Assembly (NCBI GenBank): GCA_041741455.1
Contig: JBGSJZ010000121.1
Coordinates: forward strand, 23,636-87,635
Direction of reading: 5' to 3'
Length of the DNA stretch: 64,000 bases
Source: CALESS01 sp041741455
Lineage (GTDB): Bacteria; Chloroflexota; Anaerolineae; Anaerolineales; Anaerolineaceae
The notes beneath the pieces were generated by a model. The model saw nothing but the letters and a program-made list of their open reading frames with translations. It was not told where the DNA came from and did not search any database. Both the position numbers and the translations under genes were made by a program. Of the stretch, positions 44,890 to 52,963 are shown one piece after another. How positions within the stretch are numbered: the stretch's first letter is position 1; every line of letters begins with the position of its first letter.

Positions 44890-45532
44890 CCGGATGCTCC
44901 CGGCTCGGTCTTAGTAAATCCTCTACCCTGGATACCACCATATCCAGTGCAACCGTGTTCATGCCACCTTCTGGAATGATGACATCCGCGTACCGTTTGG
45001 AAGGTTCCACAAACTCCAGGTGCATTGGGCGTACTGTGTTCAGGTATTGGTCAATCACGTTGCGCACTGTCCGGCCTCGCTCAGAGATATCCCGATCCAA
45101 ACGGCGGATAAATCGTAGATCTGCATCCGTATCCACAAAAATCTTCACATTAAAAATTTCTCGCAACGCTTTTTCAGAAAAGATCAAAATTCCCTCGACC
45201 AGGATCACCCGTTGAGGTTCCACTCGGATCGTCTTGTCCGTTCGTACATGATGGGTAAAATCATAGATCGGCAAGTCTACGGGTTTCCATTGCTTTAATG
45301 TTCGAATATGCTCAATCAGCAATTCTGATTCGAGCGAGTCTGGGTGGTCAAAGTTCACCCTCACCCGTTGATTGAATGGCAAATCTGCCAAATCGCGATA
45401 ATAAGCGTCATGTGGTAAATAGGCAATTCGATGGGCTCCTATTTGTTTCAAGATTGTATTGGCTACCGTGGTTTTCCCGGAGCCAGAACCACCAGCAATC
45501 CCAATTACAATCGGGGCAATATTCTCAACCAT
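44882..45532 (-). CDS. udk: Uridine kinase
   Basis: 216-residue kinase of the pyrimidine salvage pathway (uridine or cytidine to UMP or CMP). Walker A GIAGGSGSGKTT at residue 11, YLPHDAYYRD, NFDHPDSLE, PIYDFTHH, ILVEGILIF and RFIRRLDRDISERGR are all as in uridine kinases. Length is normal. First gene of the udk-VTT operon; divergent from the SpoIIE-like phosphatase gene. Confidence 0.94.
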   Translation of the reverse strand: MVENIAPIVIGIAGGSGSGKTTVANTILKQIGAHRIAYLPHDAYYRDLADLPFNQRVRVNFDHPDSLESELLIEHIRTLKQWKPVDLPIYDFTHHVRTDKTIRVEPQRVILVEGILIFSEKALREIFNVKIFVDTDADLRFIRRLDRDISERGRTVRNVIDQYLNTVRPMHLEFVEPSKRYADVIIPEGGMNTVALDMVVSRVEDLLRPSREHPGD

Positions 45533-45596
45533 TTCTTCACCAATCCTTGTAGTTTATCTCTTTATTTTGAATCGGTTTCTTGTTAGAATTATACTC

Positions 45597-46346
45597 ATGG
45601 AAATCCAGATTGCAGTAGCCAAAACTAACAAATATGCATCCTCCGAAAGTGGTGATACGCTGGAAGTTGTTGAACGACCCAACGGAGGAGTCTCTGTCGT
45701 CCTTTCAGACGGTCAGACATCCGGACGTGGTGCAAAAAATATTTCATCGATGGCTGTTCGCAAAGTCATTGCATTGCTGGCCGAAGGAGTTCGGGATGGT
45801 GCTGCTGCCCGGGCAGCATCTGACTACCTTTACACCGAACGCAATGGGAAAGTTTCTGCAACCCTAAATATACTATCTGCTGATTTACAAACTAGCACCC
45901 TGGTAATTACCCGTAACAACACTACCCCTATCTTTATTGCCCGTGACGAAAAAATCGAATGTCTGAGTGGAGAGAGCGGTCCAATTGGAACTGCTCGCAA
46001 TATCCGCCCGGCCATCACTGAGATCAATTTGGAAGATGGCATCACCATTGTGGTGTACACGGATGGCATTACTTATGCCGGTTCTCGCATTGGTCAGAGT
46101 CTCGATGTCTGCATGCTACTCGAATCCCTCCTGGAGGACCAGGATCCATCACCACAAGATATTGCGGACACTTTGTTGAACGAAGCCATCCGCCTGGATT
46201 CAGGTAGGCCTAACGACGATATGAGCATTGTAGTCCTGCGCGTTTCGTCCATTTCTCCAGGTCAAATTCGCCGCATGACGGTTCGCCTACCAGTTGCAGA
46301 TCAATTTATTCCAAGACCCAGTTCGTTCCAAGAGAATGAGGCGTAA
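45597..46346 (+). CDS. SpoIIE-like PP2C-family phosphatase
   Basis: 249-residue protein phosphatase-like domain without fused sensor modules. Metal-binding Asp residues are in VVLSDGQTSGRG (near residue 36), VVYTDGITYAG (near 157) and GRPNDDMSIVVLR (near 202). Such stand-alone domains (RsbX/SpoIIE-like) dephosphorylate anti-sigma antagonists or other Ser/Thr phosphoproteins. The frame extends upstream over the udk start, but ATG 45597 begins the homology; TAGAAT and TATACT boxes sit immediately before it, so the mRNA may be leaderless. Overlaps the channel-like gene by 11 bases. Confidence 0.85.
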   Translation: MEIQIAVAKTNKYASSESGDTLEVVERPNGGVSVVLSDGQTSGRGAKNISSMAVRKVIALLAEGVRDGAAARAASDYLYTERNGKVSATLNILSADLQTSTLVITRNNTTPIFIARDEKIECLSGESGPIGTARNIRPAITEINLEDGITIVVYTDGITYAGSRIGQSLDVCMLLESLLEDQDPSPQDIADTLLNEAIRLDSGRPNDDMSIVVLRVSSISPGQIRRMTVRLPVADQFIPRPSSFQENEA

Positions 46347-47385
46347 CCACCGCCGTTACCGGGCTCGACAGTGGCGAGCCAGTCTGCGGGATACAGCTCT
46401 CTTACTGAGAGAATTCCGCCGGCCTTTGCTGGGAGTAATTTTAGCAATTTTAGGTTTTGCCTGGATCTACTTTTTTCTGGCCAGATTTACACAGGTTCCC
46501 CCGAGCACCTATATCGAATCAGTTTATTTTATCCTGACCCTCATCTTTTTACAGCCCTATTTTGATTTACCCTCAGTCTGGTATTTACAGATTTTCTTTT
46601 TCATCATGCCATTGATCGGGGTTGGAATTTTAGCGCAAGGTTTAACCGATTTTGGCATCATGCTGTTTAACCGTCGTGCGCGGAGAAAGGAATGGGAAGT
46701 GGCTGTCGCATCCACCTTCTCAAATCATGTGGTCTTGATCGGGCTTGGTCACCTGGGTTATCGGGTGGTTGAGCAACTTGTTCAAATCGAACAGGATGTA
46801 GTCGTCATCCAGTTAGAACCCAGACCTGACTTAATTGCCAAAATACGGACTATGGGGGTTCCAGTAATTGAAGATGATGGTGCAAAGACCGAATCTCAAC
46901 TGGCAGCCGGTATCCCAAACGCCAGGGCCGTCATTTTATGTACCCAGAACGATTCGCTCAACCTGCAGATGGCGCTAAAGGCCCGCAGCCTGAACCCCAA
47001 AATCCAGGTTATTATCCGTATCTTCGATGATGAGTTCGCATCCTCCCTCCAACAACAGTTCGGGTATCGCGCCTTTTCCGCCACTGGCATGGCTGCTCCG
47101 ATCTTTGCCGCTTCTGCAGCAAATGTGGATATCACTGCCCCAATTCCGATCGAGGGTGAGCCAAACAGTCTTGCCCGCTTGCAGCTTACACAAAAGTCCC
47201 GGCTCTCAGGCCATACTATTGAAGAAGTTGAATCCATTTACGATCTCAGTGTGGTTTTCTTTGCCCATAATGGACGAAAAGATCTTCATCCCGCTGGTCA
47301 TCTCAATCTGTCCACAGGTGATACCATTGCTGTCCTAGGAAAACCTGGGCAAATAACCCTGATTGTGCATGATAACGAAAGATAA
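46336..47385 (+). CDS. RCK/TrkA-N channel-like protein lacking a K+ filter
   Basis: 349-residue membrane protein: a basic N-terminus, two helices with a pore-like loop (about residues 30-115), an RCK N domain with nucleotide motif VVLIGLGHLGYRVVEQL, and an RCK C domain ending near residue 345. The pore loop reads SVYFILTLIFLQPYFDLPS, where potassium channels have TVGYG, so ion selectivity is unclear. ATG 46336 follows AAGAG; a TTG 14 codons upstream is possible. It overlaps the SpoIIE-like gene and the next P-loop gene. Confidence 0.82.
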   Translation: MRRNHRRYRARQWRASLRDTALLLREFRRPLLGVILAILGFAWIYFFLARFTQVPPSTYIESVYFILTLIFLQPYFDLPSVWYLQIFFFIMPLIGVGILAQGLTDFGIMLFNRRARRKEWEVAVASTFSNHVVLIGLGHLGYRVVEQLVQIEQDVVVIQLEPRPDLIAKIRTMGVPVIEDDGAKTESQLAAGIPNARAVILCTQNDSLNLQMALKARSLNPKIQVIIRIFDDEFASSLQQQFGYRAFSATGMAAPIFAASAANVDITAPIPIEGEPNSLARLQLTQKSRLSGHTIEEVESIYDLSVVFFAHNGRKDLHPAGHLNLSTGDTIAVLGKPGQITLIVHDNER

Positions 47386-47743
47386 ACCTCTGATCGTCGG
47401 GGTTGTTGGCCCTTGTGGGTCTGGGAAATCCACCCTGATCTCCACCATGCGCCAGGCACTGGTATCTTATCGAATTTATCATATTGCCCAGGAACATTCC
47501 TATGTACTGACCATGTGGCAGCGCTTGGTTCACCCGGATATTTTGATTTTTCTAGATGCCAGCTTTGAAGTAACCATCCAGCGCAAGAATCTGGATTGGA
47601 CACAGGAGGATTACTTGGAACAGCATCGTCGATTGTCTAATGCCCGAGAGAATGCTAACCTCTATATCCAAACCGATCATCTCACCTCACAAGAAGTGAT
47701 GCAACAGGTCATCCAATTCTTGAATTCCCTTGCTCCTGATTGA
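47369..47743 (+). CDS. Small P-loop NTPase/kinase-like protein
   Basis: 124-residue protein with Walker A GPCGSGKSTL near residue 13 and a Walker B-like strand DILIFLDAS near 63, followed by RKNLDWTQEDYLEQHRRL, which resembles the lid region of small nucleotide or shikimate kinases. It is shorter than those families. Start overlaps the channel-like gene by 17 bases. Function unknown, but its coupling with a phosphatase and a channel-like regulator suggests a signalling cassette. Confidence 0.75.
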   Translation: MITKDKPLIVGVVGPCGSGKSTLISTMRQALVSYRIYHIAQEHSYVLTMWQRLVHPDILIFLDASFEVTIQRKNLDWTQEDYLEQHRRLSNARENANLYIQTDHLTSQEVMQQVIQFLNSLAPD

Positions 47744-47814
47744 TGATTTCTCGCTAATTTATACACCAATTTTCCCTGTTCATCTTGTCCCAAAAAGAGT
47801 ATAATCTTTCGGAC

Positions 47815-47832
47815 GCCAGCCGCCGAGCTGGC
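47815..47832 (+). other. Hairpin in the secD leader
   Basis: GCCAGC (47815-47820) pairs with GCTGGC (47827-47832), just upstream of the secD ribosome site; a TATAAT lies near 47798-47803. Confidence 0.4.
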
Positions 47833-47860
47833 ATTTGTCTGAATTGGAGGCTGTTGCCGT

Positions 47861-49267
47861 ATGAAATCCAAGTATATTAACCTCGCACTAATTTTTGTGA
47901 TTTTAGCTGCTGCCATCTGGGTTGTGCTTCCCTCCAACCCTGGAATCAGTATCGGCAGCTTCACCCGCAGTTTTAAGACCGTCTTCGGCCTGGATCTGCA
48001 AGGTGGTTTGAATGTTCTTTTAGAAGTGGACCTGCCTGCTGATCAGGCTGTCGATGCCCAACAAATGGCAGATACTCGCCAGATCCTCCAGAACCGTGTT
48101 GATGGCACAGGTTTGACTGAGGCAACCGTTCAGGTGGCAGGAACCCGCCGTTTCATCATCGAGGTCCCTGGAGCCACAGACGTGGAACAGGTGATTTCCA
48201 TGTTGAAAACGACCGGTCAATTGGAATTTGTGGATATGGGTGACACCCCCCTCAGCGAAGGGAGTGTTATCAAAACCACTCTAAATACAGGGAATAGCAC
48301 CGAAACCCCCCAGCCCACCCCTGTGGTAGCTCCCACAACTACAGACCCTGCTGCAACCCCGGAAGCGACTCCCACTACCGCCCCAGAAGACAAAATTTGG
48401 ACGACGATTATGACCGGCGATCAGCTTGACCAAGTGGGTGTCTCCACCGATACAACCACCGGCAATGTCGTCATCACCTTCACATTAAAATCAGCAGGTG
48501 CCCAGATTTTCTCGGATTACACAACCAATAATGTTGGTAGATATCTGGCAATCGTCCTGGATAAAACCATCATTTCTGTTCCTCAAATTAATGAACCCAT
48601 CACCAAAGGCGAAGGCATCATTCAAGGTTCCTTCACGGTTGATTCTGCCAATGCTCTGGCTATTCAATTGCGATATGGTTCTCTGCCCATCCCGCTCAAA
48701 GTGGCTGAATCTCGTGTAGTTGGCCCAACCCTGGGTCAGGATTCGCTCCAAAAGAGTATCATTGCTGGTTTGGTCGGTTTTGGCATTGTTGTTCTGTTCA
48801 TGTTGATTTTCTACAAACTGGCCGGTGGGGTTGCCATCCTGGCAATTGCCTCTTATGCTCTCATCACTCTGGCTCTGTACAAGCTACTTCCGGTCACCCT
48901 CACACTGCCAGGTATCGCAGGTTTCCTGCTTTCCACCGGAGGCGCATTGGACGCGAACATCCTGATCTTCGAGCGGTTGAAGGAAGAGCTGCGCTCCGGT
49001 CGCACGTTATTACAAGCAGTCGATCTCGGCTGGAAACGAGCCTGGCCATCCATTCGTGACTCAAATATCGCCACACTGATCACCTCTGCAATTCTGTTTT
49101 GGTTCGGCTCCTCCTTTGGTGCCACTATTGTGAAGGGCTTTGCCATTACACTGGCACTGGGTGTTCTCATTTCCCTCTTCTCCTCCATCTTTATCACCCG
49201 AGCCTTCTTGAATATTGTTCTGAATTTTGTTAGTCCCAAGATCCCGCGCAAGTGGTTCGGCGCTTGA
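47861..49267 (+). CDS. secD: Protein translocase subunit SecD
   Basis: 468-residue membrane protein that with SecF drives late steps of Sec export. It has helix 1, the P1 head with DLQGGLNVLLEVD near residue 45, a Thr/Pro-rich insertion (about 146-180, STETPQPTPVVAPTTTDP), RLRYG-type LAIQLRYGSLPIPL near 268, and the C-terminal helices with GGALDANILIFERLKEELRSG. The disordered insertion is unusual for SecD. Ribosome site GGAGG at 47846. Followed by secF after 13 bases. Confidence 0.95.
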   Translation: MKSKYINLALIFVILAAAIWVVLPSNPGISIGSFTRSFKTVFGLDLQGGLNVLLEVDLPADQAVDAQQMADTRQILQNRVDGTGLTEATVQVAGTRRFIIEVPGATDVEQVISMLKTTGQLEFVDMGDTPLSEGSVIKTTLNTGNSTETPQPTPVVAPTTTDPAATPEATPTTAPEDKIWTTIMTGDQLDQVGVSTDTTTGNVVITFTLKSAGAQIFSDYTTNNVGRYLAIVLDKTIISVPQINEPITKGEGIIQGSFTVDSANALAIQLRYGSLPIPLKVAESRVVGPTLGQDSLQKSIIAGLVGFGIVVLFMLIFYKLAGGVAILAIASYALITLALYKLLPVTLTLPGIAGFLLSTGGALDANILIFERLKEELRSGRTLLQAVDLGWKRAWPSIRDSNIATLITSAILFWFGSSFGATIVKGFAITLALGVLISLFSSIFITRAFLNIVLNFVSPKIPRKWFGA

Positions 49268-49280
49268 GAGGTAATTGACT

Positions 49281-50207
49281 ATGTTAAATATTCTTGGTAA
49301 ACGCTACATGTATTTCCTGATTTCTTTGATCGTCATTGTTCCTGGTTTCATCGTCATGGCGATCTTTGGCATGCCCCTGGCTATTGATTTTACAGGTGGC
49401 AGCTTGTTGGAAGTGAAAATGGATAATGCCACTCTTCCTTCAACTGCAGATGTGGTGCAGATTTATAATGATCTTGGTATCACTGATATCAAAGTTACAA
49501 CCAGTGGCACCGATATTTTAATCATCCGGTCCACTTTTCTGGATGAAACCCAGCGTGCTGATGTTGTGGCCAACATGGAGACGAAGTTCAACACCACGGT
49601 TGAAATTCTGAAGTTTGACTCAGTCGGCCCTACCATCGGAGAACAGGTTACCAATCGGGCTGGTTTGGCGATTGCTGTAGCCGCCTTGGGTGTGGTTCTA
49701 TTCATTACCTTTGCCTTCCGCGGCATCCAGAACGCCTTCCGTTATGGCATCTGCGCCGTTATTGCAATGGTGCATGATATCCTGATTGTTGTCTCAATTA
49801 GCGCCATCGGCGGCCATTTCTTCGGATGGCAGGTCGACTCTCTCTTCCTCACTGCTCTACTAACTGTGATCGGTTTCTCCGTGCAGGATAAGATTGTTGT
49901 GTTTGACCGCGTTCGCGAAAATAGCAACATTTTCCGCAAACTGGAATTCGAAAAATTGGTCAACCACTCCATTGTCCAGACACTGCAGCGCTCAATCAAC
50001 ACCCAACTCATGACATCCGAATTCCTACTGCTCGCCATGGCCTTGTTTGGTGGCGTCACATTGCGGGAATTTGCAGTCATCCTCCTGGTTGGCCTGTTCA
50101 GTGGTACATATTCTTCCATCTTCATTGCCGCCCCCATCTTGGTGGTTTGGGAGAAGAAGGAATGGAGAACCTGGTTCCGTCACACTCCTGCCACAACCTC
50201 TGCCTAA
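49281..50207 (+). CDS. secF: Protein translocase subunit SecF
   Basis: 308-residue SecF with AIDFTGGSLLEVKM near residue 35, FDSVGPTIGEQV near 115, helices with VIGFSVQDKIVVFDRVRENS and NHSIVQTLQRSINTQLMTS near 230. Partner of SecD. An in-frame TTG is 2 codons upstream; the ATG at 49281 sits 10 bases after GAGAGG. A strong terminator follows. Confidence 0.95.
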   Translation: MLNILGKRYMYFLISLIVIVPGFIVMAIFGMPLAIDFTGGSLLEVKMDNATLPSTADVVQIYNDLGITDIKVTTSGTDILIIRSTFLDETQRADVVANMETKFNTTVEILKFDSVGPTIGEQVTNRAGLAIAVAALGVVLFITFAFRGIQNAFRYGICAVIAMVHDILIVVSISAIGGHFFGWQVDSLFLTALLTVIGFSVQDKIVVFDRVRENSNIFRKLEFEKLVNHSIVQTLQRSINTQLMTSEFLLLAMALFGGVTLREFAVILLVGLFSGTYSSIFIAAPILVVWEKKEWRTWFRHTPATTSA

Positions 50208-50222
50208 TTGCTATCACGAAAG

Positions 50223-50250
50223 CCCCTGGTAAACACCAGGGGTTTTTTTT
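50223..50250 (+). terminator. Rho-independent terminator after secDF
   Basis: CCCCTGGT (50223-50230), loop AAAC, ACCAGGGG (50235-50242), then eight T. Confidence 0.95.
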
Positions 50251-50334
50251 CTGATAAATATCAGTGCAGATAGTGTCTTTTATCTCTCATAATTTCTTGT
50301 ACAATACAAATATCCTTCAATGAGGAGTCTGCTC

Positions 50335-51354
50335 ATGCGTAAAGAAGTCGTCCTGATCACTGGCGCAAATGGAGAAATTGGTCACGGCCTGATTAAACAC
50401 CTGGGTGAACAAGGTGCGGTGAGGATTGTAGCCCTGGATGTGCAGCCATTGGACGAATCCCTTCGTCCCTACTGCGAACGGTCCATCCAGGGTGATATTT
50501 TGGATGGCATGTTACTCGGACGCATGGTGGTCGAGTTCGAGATTCAGACCATCTTCCACCTTGCTTCCATCCTCTCCACCAAGGCTGAATACAATCCTGA
50601 AACAGCCCATCGCATTAATGTTGAAGGCACCCTGAATCTCTTACGCCTGGGTGTCGAGCAGTCCCAGTGGCAGGGACGGCCGGTAAAATTCATTTATCCC
50701 TCCTCCATTGCCGCCTATGGCCTTCCCAGCTTGCAGGTCAAGGATACAGCCGGAAAAGTCAAAGAAGACGACTTCCTGCAACCCACCACCATGTATGGCT
50801 GCAATAAGCTCTATTGCGAGCACCTGGGCCGTTATTACTCCCGCCACTATCGCCAGCTTGCAGCCGATAGTTCCAGCAGCAGCATCGATTTCCGGTGCCT
50901 GCGTTTCCCCGGGTTGATCAGCGCCGATACCATCCCAACCGGCGGCACCAGCGATTATGGCCCGGAAATGCTGCATCACGCAGCCCAGGCCAAGCCTTAT
51001 GCCTGCTTCGTCCGCGAGGATGCCCGATTGCCCTTCATGGCCATGCCGGATGCGGTCAAATCTCTGCTCGAATTGGAAGCTGCCCCGCTGGAGAAACTCT
51101 CCCGACTGGTCTATAATGTCACATCCTTCAGCCCTACTGCCCTTGAATTCAAAAACACAGTCCAGCAATATTTCCCAGCTGCTGAAATCACATTCAAACC
51201 TCACCTGGCCCGCCAGCTTATAGTGGACAGTTGGCCAGGCGATATTGATGATTCAGCAGCCCGGCAGGATTGGGACTGGCAACCTGATTTTGATCAAACC
51301 CGATCGTTTAATGAATATCTGATTCCATCGATCCGACAGCGTTACTTAGCCTAG
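50335..51354 (+). CDS. NAD-dependent epimerase/dehydratase (threonine dehydrogenase-like SDR)
   Basis: 339-residue extended SDR. Nucleotide site VLITGANGEIGHGL at residue 6; Ser in FIYPSSIAAYG and the YxxxK pair in MYGCNKLY. The C-terminal half, FRCLRFPGLISADTIPTGG then TSDYGPEMLHHA and LPFMAMPDAV, matches the SDR-type L-threonine 3-dehydrogenases more than UDP-sugar epimerases. No 2-amino-3-ketobutyrate ligase gene is next to it. ATG 50335 is used because TGAGGAG lies at 50320. Confidence 0.82.
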   Translation: MRKEVVLITGANGEIGHGLIKHLGEQGAVRIVALDVQPLDESLRPYCERSIQGDILDGMLLGRMVVEFEIQTIFHLASILSTKAEYNPETAHRINVEGTLNLLRLGVEQSQWQGRPVKFIYPSSIAAYGLPSLQVKDTAGKVKEDDFLQPTTMYGCNKLYCEHLGRYYSRHYRQLAADSSSSSIDFRCLRFPGLISADTIPTGGTSDYGPEMLHHAAQAKPYACFVREDARLPFMAMPDAVKSLLELEAAPLEKLSRLVYNVTSFSPTALEFKNTVQQYFPAAEITFKPHLARQLIVDSWPGDIDDSAARQDWDWQPDFDQTRSFNEYLIPSIRQRYLA

Positions 51355-51424
51355 CAGATCGCACATTAATCTCTGGTGGAATGCTTTCATTTTACTCTCC
51401 GGTCAAATATCATAGGATTACAGT

Positions 51425-51985
51425 ATGCCCAATACGTTTACAGTCACGACCAATGATGTCAGCGAAAAATCAAGTCCGGTGATGCTTTACACGCAATCCT
51501 CCATGATATTGGGGGAGGCACGTGTGGTGAGCCAGATTCGAGTGAGCACCTGGCTAAAAACCAGTTCAGCTCCGGATATCGTCCGTTTGTACAACGCCAA
51601 AGTGATCCTGACAACTGGGGCAAGTCCATCCCGCCCAATCCTATTTCCAGAAATTCACATCCCGAATATTGATATTCTGGCCATGCATCTATTACCACCC
51701 ACCAGTGAACCTCTGGATTACGACCCGTCTGAACCCAACCGGCATATGTTACCTATTTCCATTATCTTTAATTCCTTTCAAGCCGATGGAACATTATGGG
51801 TCTCTACCCGGGTGGACCTGGCGAAATTTATCGAATTAAATCGTGAGGCATTCACGTCTGTCTATGATGTTCGAATTACCTCTCCTATTTTTCCAGCACT
51901 GCCCGTCATACGTGTCCCAATGATGATTTGCCGTCAAGCCAAGGTCATTTTTGCCGGTCAATCCTCCCCCAATCCTGGATCTTAA
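51425..51985 (+). CDS. Conserved hypothetical protein
   Basis: 186-residue protein with no recognised domain, mostly alternating beta strands. No signal peptide or helix. Segments such as RLYNAKVILTTG and IIFNSFQADGTLWVSTRVDLAKFI suggest a beta-rich fold. It lies between the SDR and glycerate dehydrogenase genes and overlaps the next start by one base (TAATG), so it is cotranscribed with it. Confidence 0.65.
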   Translation: MPNTFTVTTNDVSEKSSPVMLYTQSSMILGEARVVSQIRVSTWLKTSSAPDIVRLYNAKVILTTGASPSRPILFPEIHIPNIDILAMHLLPPTSEPLDYDPSEPNRHMLPISIIFNSFQADGTLWVSTRVDLAKFIELNREAFTSVYDVRITSPIFPALPVIRVPMMICRQAKVIFAGQSSPNPGS

Positions 51986-52962
51986 TGAGAAAACCGGTTG
52001 TTTTTATCACACGCCAATTTTATTCTCAAGCCATTGATCAACTTACACCCTACTGTGAAGTTGATATCTGGCCGGAAACCACTCCTCCCCCACATGCGGT
52101 GTTGGTGGAGAAAGCCAATCAGGTGGCTGGCATACTTTCACTTCTGACCGATCCAGTGGATGCTGAAGTTATTTCCGCGTCAGGTCTGCGGGTCATCAGT
52201 CAGATGGCAGTCGGTACGGATAACATCGACCTGACGGCTGCCTCGAAACGCGGCATACCGGTTGGTCACACCCCTGGGGTGTTGACCGAAACCTGCGCAG
52301 ATTTCACCATGGCCTTGCTTCTTTGTGTAGCCCGCCGGATTGTGGAGGCTCACAATGAAGTTCAGCAGGGAGTCTGGCGTCCCTGGGGTCCGGATATCCT
52401 CACTGGAGGCGAGTTCTTTGGCGCAACTCTAGGGTTGGTTGGATTTGGCCGCATCGGTCAAGCTGTCGCACGCCGGGCTGCCGGATTTGACATGAAAATT
52501 ATCTACACCGATCGCAAGCGCAATCTGGAGATGGAAAGAGAAACCGGCGCGAAATTCGTCTCACTGGAAGAATTACTGTCCCAATCTGATTATGTTAGTC
52601 TGCATGTTTATTATTCCCCTGAAAACCATCATCTGATGGATTATTTTCGGTTTGAACAGATGAAATCCACAGCTTACTTGATTAATACTTCCCGTGGCCC
52701 GGTTGTCAACCCTGCCGCCCTGGTCTGGGCACTGGAAAACAAACTCATTGCCGGTGCTGCTCTGGATGTTTTTGAGCCGGAACCCATTCCATCTTCTCAT
52801 CCATTGTTGTCCATGCCAAATGTTGTCATCACACCCCATATCGCCAGTGCGGGTGCAGCCACTCGCCTCCGCATGGCACATATTGCGGTTGATAATCTGT
52901 TGGCCGGTCTGGCTGGCGAGCGCCTGCCATTTTGCGCCAATCCGGAAATCTACGATCGCTGA
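51985..52962 (+). CDS. D-2-hydroxyacid dehydrogenase (glycerate dehydrogenase/glyoxylate reductase)
   Basis: 325-residue NAD(P)-dependent dehydrogenase. The nucleotide motif GLVGFGRIGQAVARRA (near residue 155) is followed by the catalytic Arg in INTSRGPVVN, Glu in DVFEPEPIP and His in VITPHIASA. Substrate motifs match glyoxylate/hydroxypyruvate reductases. ATG 51985 overlaps the upstream stop; a longer frame from 51928 has no homology. It converges with glycerate 2-kinase. Confidence 0.92.
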   Translation: MRKPVVFITRQFYSQAIDQLTPYCEVDIWPETTPPPHAVLVEKANQVAGILSLLTDPVDAEVISASGLRVISQMAVGTDNIDLTAASKRGIPVGHTPGVLTETCADFTMALLLCVARRIVEAHNEVQQGVWRPWGPDILTGGEFFGATLGLVGFGRIGQAVARRAAGFDMKIIYTDRKRNLEMERETGAKFVSLEELLSQSDYVSLHVYYSPENHHLMDYFRFEQMKSTAYLINTSRGPVVNPAALVWALENKLIAGAALDVFEPEPIPSSHPLLSMPNVVITPHIASAGAATRLRMAHIAVDNLLAGLAGERLPFCANPEIYDR

Positions 52963-52963
52963 G

